Below, piece after piece: positions 24,046 to 32,876 of a DNA stretch of 64,000 bases; position 1 is the first letter of the stretch, and each line of letters begins with the position of its first letter. The position numbers and the translations under genes are program-made. Source of the DNA: Lacipirellulaceae bacterium (GTDB taxonomy: Bacteria; Planctomycetota; Planctomycetia; Pirellulales; Lacipirellulaceae); contig JAVJRG010000012.1 in the NCBI GenBank assembly GCA_040218535.1, positions 1,178,001 through 1,242,000 of the forward strand, given 5' to 3'. The notes under the pieces are model-generated. The model was not told where the DNA came from and ran no database searches. It saw nothing but the letters and a program-made list of their open reading frames with translations.

Positions 24046-25761
24046 CTACTGTGCTGCTTCGGCGGCGACATTCTCCTCCGCCCGTTTCCCAACGAGAAAG
24101 ACAAACGCCACCAACGCAGCCGCCTGCACCGGCAGCAGCATCCAGACGGAGACGCCCCATCCTAGCGGCAATGTGCCCAATAAAACGCTGACCGTACCGA
24201 CGACGATTGCGTAAGGCATTTGAGTGACGACGTGAGCCACGTGATCGCAGGCGCAAGCTTGCGAGGACAGAATCGTCGTATCGGAGATGGGTGAACAGTG
24301 GTCACCAAAAATGGCGCCCGCGAGGACACCCCCCACCGAGGCAAGCAAGATTGGGTTTGTTGCCGCTGCTTCACCTCCACCAGCAATCAGGAGCGCGTGC
24401 GTGAGCGATATGACCATCGGCAGCAATAGCCCCATCGTGCCGTAGCTAGTTCCCGTAGCGAAGGATAACGCCGCTGCCAGTAGAAAGACGATCGTTGGTA
24501 GTAACTTGAGTGTTGTTGAAGTGGAGTCGGCCGTTCCTTCTTCAACTTGTTCCGTAGTACCGAGAATCTTCTTCGCGAGAAAATCACCCGTGTAAAGACG
24601 GTGGTCTTTGAATTCGTAGGGAGTCTCTGAGAGTTGCCCCTCGACGGATTTGCTTCCCGTAAGTTGGGAGAGTGCCGACGCACACCACAGGATGGCAATC
24701 GCGGGAAGGACAACCATGGCACCTTTGCCCGCGGCTTGAACCAATTGTCTCCAGTTCATCAAGCGTTGGCCGAGAGCCAGAACACCTGCACACACAAGGC
24801 CGACCAGCGCCCCGTATTGCAAACTCATGCTCGAGCTGGCCGCGCCGAGGATATCTCTTAGCTTGGCTGTTTCGAGGCCATTCTCTTCCGCCAAATTATG
24901 CCAGCCTGTGGAATACATCAGCCAGACGACAACACTCAGTGTAACGACGATTGGCAGCACCGCGTTGTACCAACGAGCGGGGACGTTTGCGGGCAGGTCG
25001 TCGAGAGCGATCTCTTCGCTGGCTCCATCCGGATTGTCGGGCTCTTCAACGGAGTCTTGATTTAGACGACGTCGCTCCGCACGCAGCATAGGACCAAAAT
25101 CTCGCCCGGTGAGCGCGATCAGAGGCACAAGCACCAAGGACATCAGCACGTAGAAGCGATAGGGAATACTTCCTAGAAACAGGTCGATCGCGGTCCAGGT
25201 ATTCTCGCCGCTGATGGTTTCGATCCCCTCGTTGACGTACTGGATTTCAATGGCTACCCAAGTCGAAAGCAGGGAGAGTCCAGCTACCGGAGCGGCGGTT
25301 GAATCCACCAGGTAAGCAAGTTTCTCACGCGAAATTTTCAGGCGATCGCAAAGCGGACGGAGAGTTCCTCCCAGGAGGATCGTATTCGCGTAGTCGTCAA
25401 AGAAGATCAGCATCCCTAACAACCAAGTTGTCAGTTGCCCTCCTCGACGCGTTTTCGCCAGCGGCGAGATCAGGTGGATAAAACCTTGCATGCCGCCACT
25501 ACGGCAAATCACCCCGATCATCGCTCCCATGAGTAAGGTAAAGCTGAAAACCCGCAGCCGACCTTCGCTGACAAAGGTTGGCCACATGTGGACTTCGCAC
25601 GTATCTTGAACTGCGGCAACCAAGTTGCCGCCAGTGGTCAGCAGAGCGCCGCAGAAAACCCCGGCAAACAAGGAAATCGCCGCCTTCCGTGTCACGATTG
25701 CCAGAATGATGGCAACGATCGGAGGAAGGAGGCTTAGCCAACCGTAGGGATGCGAATCCAT
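24046..25761 (-). CDS. NhaC-family Na+/H+ antiporter-like protein 2
   Basis: 571 aa, about 11-12 membrane helices. NhaC-type motifs: FFDDYANTILLGGTLRPLCD, VDSTAAPVAGLSLLSTWVA, FATGTSYGTMGLLLPMV and IFGDHCSPISDTTILSSQA. A hydrophilic stretch around residues 215-255 forms a large loop. It lacks the extracytoplasmic insert of the first paralogue and is a separate branch of the family. It is the last gene of a minus-strand run: DUF1611, epimerase, double serine hydrolase, nhaC, with gaps of 39, 16 and 61 bp. Cotransport of a wall-derived amino acid is possible but only inferred. Confidence 0.85.
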   Translation of the reverse strand: MDSHPYGWLSLLPPIVAIILAIVTRKAAISLFAGVFCGALLTTGGNLVAAVQDTCEVHMWPTFVSEGRLRVFSFTLLMGAMIGVICRSGGMQGFIHLISPLAKTRRGGQLTTWLLGMLIFFDDYANTILLGGTLRPLCDRLKISREKLAYLVDSTAAPVAGLSLLSTWVAIEIQYVNEGIETISGENTWTAIDLFLGSIPYRFYVLMSLVLVPLIALTGRDFGPMLRAERRRLNQDSVEEPDNPDGASEEIALDDLPANVPARWYNAVLPIVVTLSVVVWLMYSTGWHNLAEENGLETAKLRDILGAASSSMSLQYGALVGLVCAGVLALGQRLMNWRQLVQAAGKGAMVVLPAIAILWCASALSQLTGSKSVEGQLSETPYEFKDHRLYTGDFLAKKILGTTEQVEEGTADSTSTTLKLLPTIVFLLAAALSFATGTSYGTMGLLLPMVISLTHALLIAGGGEAAATNPILLASVGGVLAGAIFGDHCSPISDTTILSSQACACDHVAHVVTQMPYAIVVGTVSVLLGTLPLGWGVSVWMLLPVQAAALVAFVFLVGKRAEENVAAEAAQ

Positions 25762-25822
25762 GAGAGTCGATCAGTCGCGTTGTTGAAAAAGCCCGTTGTT
25801 GAAAAAGAGAGTCGAATCGCTC

Positions 25823-27871
25823 TCAAGGTTGCTTACTGGCAAGTTGTTTCCGTGCCCAGCGATAAAGGTTCTTCGAGTCCGTGTAACGGGCGTCCGTCGA
25901 AGTGGAACCGAGAACGACGACCATCAGTGACTTCCCGTCTTGGGTTTGTTCGGAAACCAGGCAGGAGCCAGCTGCGGAGGTCGTCCCCGTCTTTACGCCG
26001 CCAAAGCCCTCGATCTTGAGCAAGCGGTTCGTGTTGTTCCACTTCAAGTTTCGCTTATAGCCGCCCGGTCCAACGACCGTGCAGCCATGTTGCACGGTTC
26101 CCACATACTTTTTAAACAAAGGTTGCCGCATGGCACTGCTCGCGAGTTTTAGCAGGTCGACCGTCGAGGTATGATGCCCCGCGGCGGTTAAGCCATGCGT
26201 GTTTTTGAACTGCGAGTTGGTCATGCCCAGTTCTTTAGCGGTCTGATTCATGGCGGCAATGAATTGATCGAGCGGATCGTTGCTCGTTTCGCCGTCCGGG
26301 CTGACCCGGCTGCCAAAGTGTTCGGCCAGCGCTACCGAAGCATCATTTCCTGAAGGAAGTAGGAGTCCGTAAAGGAGTTCGTCAACGCTCAACTTTTCTC
26401 CTTGGCGAACTCTTGCGGAAGAACCGCTCGTTTCGTCAGCGCGCTTCGAGAAAGTGACTATCTCATTCAAGGCATCAGGGTTTTTGTCGATGAAGCTAGT
26501 GACAACGTAACCGGTCATGATCTTCGTTGTGCTGGCCATGTCCAACGGCTTCTCGGCTTGATGTCCCCAAAGTAACTCGCCCGTCTTTCCATCGCCGATG
26601 GCCCAGGCCTTGGCGGTTACGAAAGGAGGGCCTTTCAGGTCGTCGGCGGGCTGCTTTTCAATCTTTTGGGCGTTGATGACTTCCGGAGCACCTGGGTCAT
26701 TCTCTTCGACCAGCGTTCCGAGTGCCTTCCAAGTTTCAGGACCGACGACTCCCTTTTCGCTCAGGTTGTTGGCCTCCTGGAATCGAATGACCGCCTGTTG
26801 GGTTGCGGGCCCGAAGTCGCCGTCGACGCCGATTGACTGATTAGCAGGGAGTTTCGAGTTGAGGGTCCGCTGCAAAGACTCGACTAACAGACCGTTGGCC
26901 CCAATCCGAAGAATCGGATCGCCGGAGTCTTTGACTTCTTTTCCTTGGTTGAAGAGGTCGTAAACCTCCTTCGCAATATAAGAGCAGAGCATATCGCCAG
27001 CGTTATCGGGTCCCCAACTCTTGTCCTCGTTCTTGTTAGTAAGCACGCAAAGCAGCATCGGGCCATGTGGGCCGACGATGATCCCCGCGTCGGTGCGTGA
27101 GCTGTTGACCGACCCGGTCTTGTGCATGACTTTTGCTTCCGGGGGAAGCAACTTGGGGAATTTCTCCGGATAGACGTCGTTGGACATTTGCTCAATCATC
27201 TGCTCGCTGGCCTTCTCGCTGACGAGCTTCTTCTCGTGGAGCGTTTCCAGCAGCTTGATCATTTCTGCTGCCGTTGTGCTCCCCAAGCCAAACTTGTTGC
27301 TACGCTCAGGGAAAATCGAGCTGTCACGCCGGTAGACCTTGGAATGGAGTTTTGTGTTTGGGCAGTCCAGCGACTCCATCAGTTTCGCGGTCGCTGGCAG
27401 GCCGACTTGATCGATTACCAAGTTGGTCGCGGTGTTGTCGGAATGCGACATCATCAAATGAATCACATTATTCAGGGAAAGCTCGGTGCCCCCCTCAAAG
27501 TGCTCAGTGAGGATGCCCGAACCGGGGACCTTATCTTCTTCCTTCATGGTGACACGTTTTTCGAGATCGAGTTCGCCCTCTTCGATCGCCTTGTAGGCAG
27601 CGATCATCAACGGGAATTTAATGAGGCTAGCCGTGGGCATTGGCTTCTCAGCCTGATGCTGAAAAGTGGCCCCTGACTTTAAGTCCTTGATCATGACGCC
27701 GACGTCTCCGTCATGGGCATCGATCAGCGGCTGAACTTTTTCCGCCAAAGCTTTGGAAAGTACGATGGAGTCTTCGTGATGCTTCGCATGGCACACGCTT
27801 GCAGCGACATACAGTAAAACGGCAAAGGAAACGCTGGCGACGAAACGGTTCGCAGATAGAGATATTTTCAT
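25823..27871 (-). CDS. Fusion of class A beta-lactamase-like domain, peptidoglycan-binding domain and D,D-carboxypeptidase
   Basis: 682 aa from the ATG at 27871, which gives a signal peptide (SVSFAVLLYVAASVCHA); the longer frame to 27994 is not signal-like and overlaps the epimerase. Residues about 35-295 are a class A-like serine hydrolase with S82LIK, S144DN and K251TGS; I do not see the deacylating ExxLN motif, so it may be a peptidase rather than a lactamase. Residues about 318-385 are a PG_binding_1 domain (VDGDFGPATQQAVIRFQ). Residues about 415-682 are an S11 D-Ala-D-Ala carboxypeptidase with S447TTK, S507GN and K627TGT. It is a periplasmic wall enzyme with two active sites, cotranscribed with the epimerase. 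Confidence 0.85.
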   Translation of the reverse strand: MKISLSANRFVASVSFAVLLYVAASVCHAKHHEDSIVLSKALAEKVQPLIDAHDGDVGVMIKDLKSGATFQHQAEKPMPTASLIKFPLMIAAYKAIEEGELDLEKRVTMKEEDKVPGSGILTEHFEGGTELSLNNVIHLMMSHSDNTATNLVIDQVGLPATAKLMESLDCPNTKLHSKVYRRDSSIFPERSNKFGLGSTTAAEMIKLLETLHEKKLVSEKASEQMIEQMSNDVYPEKFPKLLPPEAKVMHKTGSVNSSRTDAGIIVGPHGPMLLCVLTNKNEDKSWGPDNAGDMLCSYIAKEVYDLFNQGKEVKDSGDPILRIGANGLLVESLQRTLNSKLPANQSIGVDGDFGPATQQAVIRFQEANNLSEKGVVGPETWKALGTLVEENDPGAPEVINAQKIEKQPADDLKGPPFVTAKAWAIGDGKTGELLWGHQAEKPLDMASTTKIMTGYVVTSFIDKNPDALNEIVTFSKRADETSGSSARVRQGEKLSVDELLYGLLLPSGNDASVALAEHFGSRVSPDGETSNDPLDQFIAAMNQTAKELGMTNSQFKNTHGLTAAGHHTSTVDLLKLASSAMRQPLFKKYVGTVQHGCTVVGPGGYKRNLKWNNTNRLLKIEGFGGVKTGTTSAAGSCLVSEQTQDGKSLMVVVLGSTSTDARYTDSKNLYRWARKQLASKQP

Positions 27872-27887
27872 CGTAGTTCTCGAAATT

Positions 27888-28910
27888 TTAGGAAAGCAAA
27901 GCCACCCCGTTGCCGGGCAGGTCGGGATAGAGGCAGGTGCCTCTCTCAACGACAACGCCGCTGGCGATATCCTTGGCAAGCAAAGCGGCACCATCCATGT
28001 CTACGTAATCCAGTAGGGGCAATAGTTGGGCTATCGCTGAGATGCCCACGGTCGATTCGGTCATGCACCCGACCATGACCTTCATGCCGAGTTCGCGCGC
28101 CTCGCGGATCATTCGCCGTGCAGGCGTCAATCCGCCGCACTTGACGAGCTTAATATTGATCGCGTGAAAGCTGCCTTCGCAGGCGGCGACATCTTCCTCG
28201 GTAATGCAGCTCTCGTCGGCCACCAATGGCAATGCCGATTCCTGATAGACTTTGCGCATGCCTTCGCGATCTTCGCGCGGCAAGGGTTGCTCAATGAACT
28301 CGACGCCGAGCTCGGCCAATTCGTGGGAGTACTCGATGGCCTGCTCTGCCTTCCAACCGCAGTTGGCATCGACTCGGAAGGTTGCCTCGGTATGCTTTCG
28401 TAGCTCTTTGACGATGTCTAAGTCGTAATCGGTCCCGAGTTTAATCTTGTAGATCGGCCAGTCGGGCACTTCCTTGAGCTTTGCGACCATGACTTCGACG
28501 GAGTCGATGCCGATCGTGAAGTTCGATTGGGGAATCTCCTCAGTCGAGAGTCCCCACAGTTGATAGACAGGCTGGCCCTGCTGTTTACCCCACAGGTCGT
28601 AAGCCGCTTGGTCGAGCGCACACAATGCGAAAGGACAATCTTGCAATTCCTTCGAAGCGACGGTCCACAGGCTCTCGGGAGATAGCTCGTCAATCGATTC
28701 GACAAGGCTCTTTACAGACTGAAGCGCGTCCTGCATGCGCTGGAGCGTCATGTCGTAGTAGGTATTGGTGGTCGCTTCACCAAATCCCGAGTGCGTGCCG
28801 TCGGAGAGCTCGACAATGAGCGTTGGCTGCACCTCGGTTGTTTCGCGAGAGATTGTAAACGCGTGTTTGAGTGGCAGCTCGAAGGTGTGCGTTAGGAGCT
28901 TGAGGGGCAT
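27888..28910 (-). CDS. Dipeptide epimerase / N-acetyl-Glu racemase (enolase superfamily)
   Basis: 340 aa, cytoplasmic. It is a muconate-lactonizing subgroup enolase: K155-I-K157 in YKIKLG, metal ligands Asp181 (FRVDANCGW), Glu207 (EFIEQPLP) and Asp232 (LVADESC), and the second base Lys254 in INIKLVKCGG. This layout is that of L-Ala-D/L-Glu epimerases such as YcjG/YkfB, which feed murein peptide glutamate into metabolism. It is 39 bp after a DUF1611 gene; the DgcN-DgcA pair described for D-glutamate use has the same composition (DUF1611 acetyltransferase plus an enolase-family racemase), so N-acetyl-D-glutamate is an alternative substrate. Sequence alone does not separate the two. Confidence 0.85.
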   Translation of the reverse strand: MPLKLLTHTFELPLKHAFTISRETTEVQPTLIVELSDGTHSGFGEATTNTYYDMTLQRMQDALQSVKSLVESIDELSPESLWTVASKELQDCPFALCALDQAAYDLWGKQQGQPVYQLWGLSTEEIPQSNFTIGIDSVEVMVAKLKEVPDWPIYKIKLGTDYDLDIVKELRKHTEATFRVDANCGWKAEQAIEYSHELAELGVEFIEQPLPREDREGMRKVYQESALPLVADESCITEEDVAACEGSFHAINIKLVKCGGLTPARRMIREARELGMKVMVGCMTESTVGISAIAQLLPLLDYVDMDGAALLAKDIASGVVVERGTCLYPDLPGNGVALLS

Positions 28911-28949
28911 GACTGGCTGATGCCGCTGCTGTTGTGCTTAGGAGTTTGA

Positions 28950-30011
28950 CTACGTGGTTGCTAACTGAGGCTGCAACTGGGCCCTCAGTTTTTGCACGGC
29001 TTCGACTAACTCATCAGGACCGTGGCGAATGACATCGCAGACGGGCAAGCCCAGCTCATTGCGGACTCGCTCGCGCTCTGCCTCCGCTTCCTCGGCAGAA
29101 ACCATGCGGCTATTCATCGCGACGCCAATCACCTGCGAGGGATGCATGAGGTTGGCGATCATTTCGTAGGTGTCGCGTAGCTTAGCCAGCGGCTGCAATG
29201 GGACTTGCTCCATGTGGCTCACGACCGTCCGGCCGACTTCGTAGCAAAGGATCATGCCGTGGGGGCGACAGCCGTGGAGCAGGCCCAGAGTGACGGCTGA
29301 GTACCGCGGGTGCGCGATACTTCCCTGCCCTTCGACAAACATCACTTCGTGATGCTGGTTGGCAAGGATGAGTTTCTCGACCGCACCGCTGAGAAAATCG
29401 GAGACCACCGTGTCGATGGGACAGCCTTCGCCTTCAACCAAGATGCCTGTCTGACCGGTGGCAACGAATTTTGCGTCGACCCCCTGACGTTTCATTGCGT
29501 TCGTCAGTTCCAGCGAGACCACCATCTTACCGATCGAGCAGTCTTGGCCCACGGTGTTGATGCGAAGGCAATCCTCGTTGACCTCGGACCAATTGGCGAC
29601 CTCATGCTCGTCGTTCTTGCGAACGTCGACAAGACTCGCGCCGCTTTGCTGTGCCGCCGCCAGGAATTCTTTGTCTTCGGAAAGAAAATGATGCAGGCCA
29701 GAGATGACATCCATGCCTTTGGCGAGCGCTTCAAGGACGATCTTCCTCCAGGCTTCCGGCAACTTCCCGCCGGGAGGAGCGATGCCAATCATCAACGCGG
29801 TTGCCTCAGGCGCTTCTGCTAAGCCGGAGACGAAGGGCGTCTCTCCACCGACTTCGAGGACTTCAGCAGTTGTTTTGCTCGCCTGCGTCGAATCGAGCAA
29901 GGCGACGACTTCGTCCGCGCAGTAACGCAGCATGCAGACGGCCGTCTTGGCGGTGACGGGCTCGGAGTAGCCCTCCGTGAGGATAATTAATCGGCGAAGT
30001 TCGCTGCTCAT
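28950..30011 (-). CDS. DUF1611 / DgcN-like protein
   Basis: 353 aa. Matches DUF1611 (PF07755), with an N-terminal Rossmann-like half and a C-terminal P-loop NTPase-like half. Visible motifs are VGQDCSIGKMVVSLEL (modified Walker A; the family usually has GTDCxxGKxT), ATGQTGILVEGEGCPID and FVEGQGSIAHPRYSAVTL. Members next to enolase-type racemases have been called DgcN, an N-acetyltransferase acting on D-glutamate. It is the first gene of a four-gene minus-strand operon that also holds the epimerase and a wall carboxypeptidase, so a role in D-amino acid recovery from peptidoglycan is likely but inferred. Confidence 0.75.
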   Translation of the reverse strand: MSSELRRLIILTEGYSEPVTAKTAVCMLRYCADEVVALLDSTQASKTTAEVLEVGGETPFVSGLAEAPEATALMIGIAPPGGKLPEAWRKIVLEALAKGMDVISGLHHFLSEDKEFLAAAQQSGASLVDVRKNDEHEVANWSEVNEDCLRINTVGQDCSIGKMVVSLELTNAMKRQGVDAKFVATGQTGILVEGEGCPIDTVVSDFLSGAVEKLILANQHHEVMFVEGQGSIAHPRYSAVTLGLLHGCRPHGMILCYEVGRTVVSHMEQVPLQPLAKLRDTYEMIANLMHPSQVIGVAMNSRMVSAEEAEAERERVRNELGLPVCDVIRHGPDELVEAVQKLRAQLQPQLATT

Positions 30012-30150
30012 CGATTCTCTTTATTATTCGTAAGAACACTAATGTAAGTTCGCGCCGTTGTCGTGCCCTCAGTCTATCGCTGACGCTGTTCGCTGAGAAG
30101 TTGTCGAGACTTCATCGACGTTCGTTTTCCAAACATAAAAACTTCCAAAT

Positions 30151-30203
30151 AAAAAAGCCCCCCGGGTATTGCAAACCGTGGGGATTTGCAACTACCCGAG
30201 GGG
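30151..30203 (-). terminator. Intrinsic terminator of PEP-CTERM gene 30245
   Basis: A long imperfect stem: CCCC(C)GGGTA-TTGCAAA (30160-30175) pairs with TTTGCAA-c-TACCCGaGGGG (30185-30203). On the minus strand it is followed by six Ts (30151-30156). It lies 42 bp after the stop at 30245. Confidence 0.8.
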
Positions 30204-30244
30204 TCTTGGAGGTATCGCTCAATTCGTCGCGAAACGAAATGTCA

Positions 30245-30988
30245 CTAAGCTGTACGTCGGCGTGTGGTAATCAGAGCACAACCGGCGAAGCCTAAAAGCA
30301 TCAATGAGGTTGGCTCAGGAATCGCCAACTCCCACATGACGCCTGCGAGACGTTGGGAAACGAAGGTATTGGCGTTAGCTGACATAGAGACTGTGTACGT
30401 CGTCCCAGATGTCAGTGGTACCGTGCCAAGTTTGAACCAAGAATTGTTTGCTCCACCGACGAAAGCTGGGCCGGGATCAAGGTCAGCTCCGGTGCCGCCA
30501 TTGTTCTGATCCACGGCAAGAACAACTAGATCTGCACCATCGTTGGTGACCGTAAAATTCGAGCCGGCTGGGTTCACGTTCGTTGATGCGGGAAACGTGA
30601 CATAAACATTGTAGAGGCCTGAGCCACCACCGACTTGCCCGCTCGCGGTTTCCGTGCCAAAGCCCGTCGTCGAGCCGAGTAGGGATCCAGCCGCTGGGAA
30701 GAAGTTGTCAGCATCAACGCCAGGTGTGTAAGACATGACGTAGGTGTCACCGGCAGTAGCGCCGTCGCCACCGAACAAACTATCGTGATCAGGAAGGCCC
30801 ACAGCGGCACTAGGAATGCTTTCGGAAGCGGTTGTTGTGTCGCCGCCGAAACTGAAATTCGGATTGAGAGAGCCAGGAGTTGTGCCTCCGGCTGGATCAA
30901 GATCGACCGCTGCGGTGAAGGCGGCTTGAGCAACACCTCCGGCTAGAAGGACCGCACAAGCGGCCGTTAAACTTAGTATCTTCTTCAT
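30245..30988 (-). CDS. PEP-CTERM sorting domain protein 2
   Basis: 247 aa. Signal peptide MKKILSLTAACAVLLAGGVAQA, a Gly/Asp/Ser-rich beta-type body without a domain I know, and the C-terminal anchor IPEPTSLMLLGFAGCALITTRRRTA. The body contains repeated PxSTNVNPAGSNFTV-like strands, suggesting a single extracellular beta-sandwich (the segment VYVTFPASTNVNPAGSNF precedes a paired strand VVLAVDQNNGG). It is monocistronic, with phased repeat 8 upstream (161 bp) and a terminator downstream. Function unknown; surface location inferred from the sorting signal. Confidence 0.8.
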   Translation of the reverse strand: MKKILSLTAACAVLLAGGVAQAAFTAAVDLDPAGGTTPGSLNPNFSFGGDTTTASESIPSAAVGLPDHDSLFGGDGATAGDTYVMSYTPGVDADNFFPAAGSLLGSTTGFGTETASGQVGGGSGLYNVYVTFPASTNVNPAGSNFTVTNDGADLVVLAVDQNNGGTGADLDPGPAFVGGANNSWFKLGTVPLTSGTTYTVSMSANANTFVSQRLAGVMWELAIPEPTSLMLLGFAGCALITTRRRTA

Positions 30989-31148
30989 GAGAACTTACCC
31001 TCCGTATCAATGGTGAAAAGCAGGCAGCCAACGGGCTGCTGTTGAGTGAAAACGGGACCCTAATGCAAACTCTTTAAAACGGAAGCGAGATCCCTCCGCT
31101 TCACTATTATTATGCTAAAAACTGGCAACAGGATTGCCAATAAAATCA

Positions 31149-31174
31149 GCGCAGAATAGTGTCGTTTCTGCGCA
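31149..31174 (+). promoter_or_regulatory. Phased GCGCA repeat, copy 8
   Basis: AGCGCAGAA at 31148 and TGCGCATAA at 31169; half-sites start at 31149 and 31170, 21 bp apart, 161 bp upstream of the PEP-CTERM start at 30988. Confidence 0.65.
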
Positions 31175-31181
31175 TAATTCG

Positions 31182-31601
31182 CTATTTCAGATCGAAATTG
31201 GCTTCCATCGGTTCTGTCTGATTACCGACGGTCGCCTTCAATCCTGATCTCTTGGGGTGCTGATACCTCGCAGGAACCGCGTTTGGGTCGGGCGGCGGCA
31301 TCGGGTCGCCCTCTTTAAAGCCCTCAGGTAGGTTCGAGTCAGGCTGAATCACGACCGAGTAATCACCTGCCGGTAACTGAATCTCGTACTTCCCTCCATC
31401 GGAAAGAATGCCGTTGAGAGGACGGCCTCCTGTGCGAGGTAAGAAGCTAATCGCTCCTCCTGAAACGGGTCGCTCTTTGTAGGATACCATCCCCGTGACC
31501 GTGGTGGTCTCGACGGTTTCGCTACAGCCGGTGATGTTGGCAACAATCAAGCAACAACAGGCGATGCAGACGAGACCAGTGGAGTGCAAACTTCTACTCA
31601 T
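31182..31601 (-). CDS. Transthyretin-like lipoprotein in operon with DUF1559
   Basis: 139 aa from ATG 31601, which overlaps the end of the DUF1559 gene by eight bases; a GTG at 31616 is possible. Signal and lipobox: IACCCLIVANITGC, with cysteine after ITG. The mature part VTGMVSYKERPVSGGAISFLP ... YEIQLPAGDYSVVIQP is a carboxypeptidase-regulatory/transthyretin-like beta domain, as in many planctomycete lipoproteins encoded directly after DUF1559 genes. Translational coupling to the pseudopilin suggests they act together. Function unknown. Confidence 0.8.
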   Translation of the reverse strand: MSRSLHSTGLVCIACCCLIVANITGCSETVETTTVTGMVSYKERPVSGGAISFLPRTGGRPLNGILSDGGKYEIQLPAGDYSVVIQPDSNLPEGFKEGDPMPPPDPNAVPARYQHPKRSGLKATVGNQTEPMEANFDLK

Positions 31602-32700
31602 TGACGACTTCACCACCGTTACGTGAGCCCAAGGCTAGCAATGTGTTGAGGTCCATCGAGTCCGAAAGAAAAGAGACGCTGGCATCACCACGAGAGAAGT
31701 TGACACCACCGGGGTGACGACTGGCAAAGGGAAGATCGTTCACCGAAATTACCTTCGGCGTTCCTGGTGCGATGTCAGGACGATCCCCAGCGTTGTTGTC
31801 GTGAAGTTTGTAAGCGCCAGTTAGCGGATCGTGGTTCAGTGGATAAAGGTCCGTAATGTTTTTACTTGCGAAGTGGGCTGTCGATGGCTGTGGGCCCTGG
31901 GGTTTCACGGCAGGCTGTCCGCGTTGTTGCCTTGGCAAGGTGCTGCCGGTCCAGTAGGCACCAATCATCCAAGCACGAATTTGGTAGGTACGCTCACCGA
32001 TAAGCAAGGTATTGCTCAGTCCATCGGTTGCTTCGCGAAGTTCCACGCCATCGCCTTGGACAATCAATCCATCGTAGTTGTTGGGGCCGAAGAGATCATT
32101 CACATTTGCGGAGACGCAGTAGTGCTCGTTGTCTCGATCTGCGGGACAAACACCCGTGCGGGCAAAATAGGAGCCTGCCACGCCCGCATAACTCATCCCC
32201 TTGCGGTCCGCATTGCCGAATTTCTCTCTTTGTTCTGCGAGTGCAGGATCACTAGGGCAAAGATTCATTGGCGGCAAGAGCTTATTCAATTCATCCATGT
32301 CCGAGCTATAGGCGTCCGGATCACCATTCTGTGCTAGTTGTTGGTCATAAATTGCCAAGGCTTGCTGGCTGATAGCGCCTTGCTCTAAGTAGGGGAGAAT
32401 AAGCACAGGCCAACCGAACCCACTACGCTGACTCTTCAGTGCATTTAATGAGGATGGTGGCAATTCACCGCGGGAAGATTCATAGTTGAGACACGACAGC
32501 CCGATGTTCTTGAGGTTGTTCGTGCAGCTTAACCGACGGGCCGTTTCACGGGCTGCTTGCACCGCTGGCAGAAGCAGGCCGACGAGCACGCCAATAATGG
32601 CGATCACGACCAAAAGCTCAACAAGCGTGAAGCCGAATTGAGTTCTATTACCTGGCGATTTTGAGCGCGATGACACGTGTTGACTGCGGGAGAGGCTCAT
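31594..32700 (-). CDS. DUF1559 pseudopilin-like protein 4
   Basis: 368 aa from the ATG at 32700, preceded by GGAGA; an upstream start at 32754 adds an implausible leader. The prepilin motif [18 protein letters not shown] starts near residue 22, then AVQAARETARRLSCTNNLKN. The family motif REATDGLSNTLLIGER and, near the end, FASRHPGGVNFSRGDASVSFLSD are visible; the expected DG of H-X9-DG is GD-A here, a small deviation. Phased repeat 9 lies 138 bp upstream. It overlaps the downstream lipoprotein gene. Confidence 0.9.
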   Translation of the reverse strand: MSLSRSQHVSSRSKSPGNRTQFGFTLVELLVVIAIIGVLVGLLLPAVQAARETARRLSCTNNLKNIGLSCLNYESSRGELPPSSLNALKSQRSGFGWPVLILPYLEQGAISQQALAIYDQQLAQNGDPDAYSSDMDELNKLLPPMNLCPSDPALAEQREKFGNADRKGMSYAGVAGSYFARTGVCPADRDNEHYCVSANVNDLFGPNNYDGLIVQGDGVELREATDGLSNTLLIGERTYQIRAWMIGAYWTGSTLPRQQRGQPAVKPQGPQPSTAHFASKNITDLYPLNHDPLTGAYKLHDNNAGDRPDIAPGTPKVISVNDLPFASRHPGGVNFSRGDASVSFLSDSMDLNTLLALGSRNGGEVVNE

Positions 32701-32837
32701 AGGTGTCTCCAGAGGAAGAGCGGCAACTAGCGGAAAGCTGTATTGCCTCAACAAAACGGGAAAGCAAAAGCGCAGTTTGTCTGCTCTTTCACTAATCCCA
32801 TGTTACGAATCCTGTCGAAAGAAGCCAAGCAAAATAA

Positions 32838-32863
32838 GCGCAAACTTATCTCGCCGAAGCGCA
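32838..32863 (+). promoter_or_regulatory. Phased GCGCA repeat, copy 9
   Basis: AGCGCA at 32837 and at 32858; half-sites start at 32838 and 32859, 21 bp apart. It is 138 bp upstream of the DUF1559 start at 32700 and 14 bp downstream of the stop of the SpoIID gene. Confidence 0.65.
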
Positions 32864-32876
32864 GTGAGGGGCTCGG

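Noticed and set aside
24046-25761. Antisense frames of 70-110 codons across the nhaC and ggt genes
   Set aside because: They are short, lack start signals, and lie opposite strongly conserved transporter or enzyme motifs.
27872-27994. Longer start for the double serine-hydrolase gene
   Set aside because: It overlaps the end of the epimerase gene and hides a clear signal peptide that begins at 27871.
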